From Alienimonas chondri (lineage in GTDB: Bacteria; Planctomycetota; Planctomycetia; Planctomycetales; Planctomycetaceae), in assembly GCF_013036045.1 (NCBI RefSeq), contig NZ_WTPX01000031.1, positions 1 through 39,864 on the forward strand: a stretch of 39,864 bases of DNA, in the 5' to 3' direction. Positions within the stretch are counted from its first letter, which is position 1. Every line of letters begins with the position of its first letter. The notes under the pieces are model-generated. The model made no database searches, had not been told where the DNA came from, and saw only the letters and a list, made by a program, of their open reading frames with translations. The position numbers and the translations under genes are program-made. Below, piece by piece: positions 39,290 through 39,864 of this stretch.

Positions 39290-39832
39290 ATGCCCTTTCA
39301 TGTCTTCGAGACCGACCTCGGCTGGTTCGCCGTCAGCGGGGCGGGGGAGAGGGTGACGAATCTCTCGATCGGGCATCCCACGTCGCTCGCCGCGGCGACC
39401 GCGGTTGGCGCAGACGCCAAGTCAGCAGGCGGCGAGGCCGCAGACGGCGTGGCGCGGGACTGGTATCCCGCGCTGACGGACGCCCTGAACCGGTATGCCG
39501 CAGGCGAACCGGTCGATCTCGCGGCCTTTCCCGTCGGAGAGCCGACGACGCCGTTCGCCCGGAAAGTCGTCGCATCGCTGCGCCGGGTGCCTCGCGGGGA
39601 GACTGTCTCCTATGCGGAACTGGCCCGGCAGGCCGGCTCTCCCAAGGCGGCCCGCGCCGTGGGCGGCGTGATGCGTTCCAATCGCGTGCCGCTGCTGGTG
39701 CCCTGCCATCGCGTCGTCGGCGCCGGCGGTCGACTGGGCGGGTTCAGCGCCCCGACCGGCGTGGAATTGAAGAAGCGGCTCCTCGCCCTGGAAGCGGCGC
39801 CGCACCAGTCGCTCCCGTTCAGTCGCGGCTGA
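39290..39832 (+). CDS. ogt: Methylated-DNA--protein-cysteine methyltransferase (O6-alkylguanine repair)
   Basis: A 180-aa suicide repair enzyme that moves the alkyl group from O6-alkylguanine in DNA to its own cysteine. The C-terminal domain is complete: TPFARKVVASLRRVPRGETVSYAELAR (87-113), the helix-turn-helix with the Arg finger R122 (KAARAVGGVMRSNRVPLL) and the active-site motif PCHRVV with C139, followed by GxLGGF. The acceptor is Cys, so it is not an alkyltransferase-like protein (those have Trp). The N-terminal domain is divergent and carries an Ala/Gly-rich loop (about 34-55). ATG 39290 has ggag upstream. No ada regulator is adjacent. It ends 32 bases before the window edge. Confidence 0.95.
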   Translation: MPFHVFETDLGWFAVSGAGERVTNLSIGHPTSLAAATAVGADAKSAGGEAADGVARDWYPALTDALNRYAAGEPVDLAAFPVGEPTTPFARKVVASLRRVPRGETVSYAELARQAGSPKAARAVGGVMRSNRVPLLVPCHRVVGAGGRLGGFSAPTGVELKKRLLALEAAPHQSLPFSRG

Positions 39833-39864
39833 CACGTCCCCCCATCGCCCCCTTTCATTCCCCC

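Overview
This is a very GC-rich, gene-dense bacterial chromosome segment, most likely from a planctomycete (Planctomycetota). The evidence is a large secreted c-type cytochrome protein with the PSCyt/DUF1587/DUF1592/DUF1588/DUF1585 architecture, two membrane-anchored Ser/Thr kinases of the type planctomycetes carry in large numbers (one with the leader region typical of that phylum), a ThuA/beta-propeller secreted protein, several secreted proteins without recognisable families, frequent GTG starts and weak Shine-Dalgarno sites. A genus such as Alienimonas would fit the GC content, but that is a guess. I see no rRNA, tRNA, CRISPR, transposase or phage gene.

Layout. 1-4.2 kb: the edge of a secreted Gly-rich protein, a Ser/Thr kinase with a HEAT-like tail, a secreted or lipoprotein of unknown function, and hisF. 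HisF carries an in-frame 55-codon insertion built on a palindrome of degenerate 7-bp repeats. 4.2-12.2 kb: a secreted rhamnogalacturonan lyase (PL11), a membrane protein, a PilT-type ATPase, a small Gly/Tyr-rich secreted protein, a ROK sugar kinase that has lost the family's cysteine motif, and a membrane-anchored SDR. 12.2-23.2 kb: a minus-strand block that reads, in transcription order, an HSP90-family ATPase, six tandem paralogues of one helical protein family, then a secreted caspase-fold protein whose catalytic His and Cys are both replaced. 23.3-30.9 kb (plus strand): ThuA/beta-propeller protein, a second kinase with a polytopic tail, a membrane-anchored protein with a FlgF/FlgG-like domain, and an unknown secreted protein. 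30.9-39.9 kb: the cytochrome protein, an orphan FixJ-type response regulator, a two-gene operon of a SyrB2-like iron/2-oxoglutarate enzyme and a condensation/acyltransferase-fold protein, an unknown 156-aa protein, a VanZ-like protein, an unknown 247-aa protein and ogt.

Three parts deserve most attention. (1) The HSP90 cassette: six diverged tandem copies of one family, all with an F-x-x-RNGN C-terminal signature and four with a conserved CxxC...C...(H/C) set that could bind metal, tightly coupled to an HSP90 paralogue. It looks like a dedicated chaperone/adaptor system. (2) The PhyH-fold enzyme has His-x-Ala in place of the usual His-x-Asp iron ligand, plus SyrB2-like flanking sequence. That is the signature of a non-haem iron halogenase, and it overlaps by 38 nt with an acyltransferase-fold gene. 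(3) The heptad-repeat palindrome inside hisF resembles in principle the palindromic elements that insert in frame into Rickettsia genes.

All functions are inferred from reading the sequence; no database search was run.
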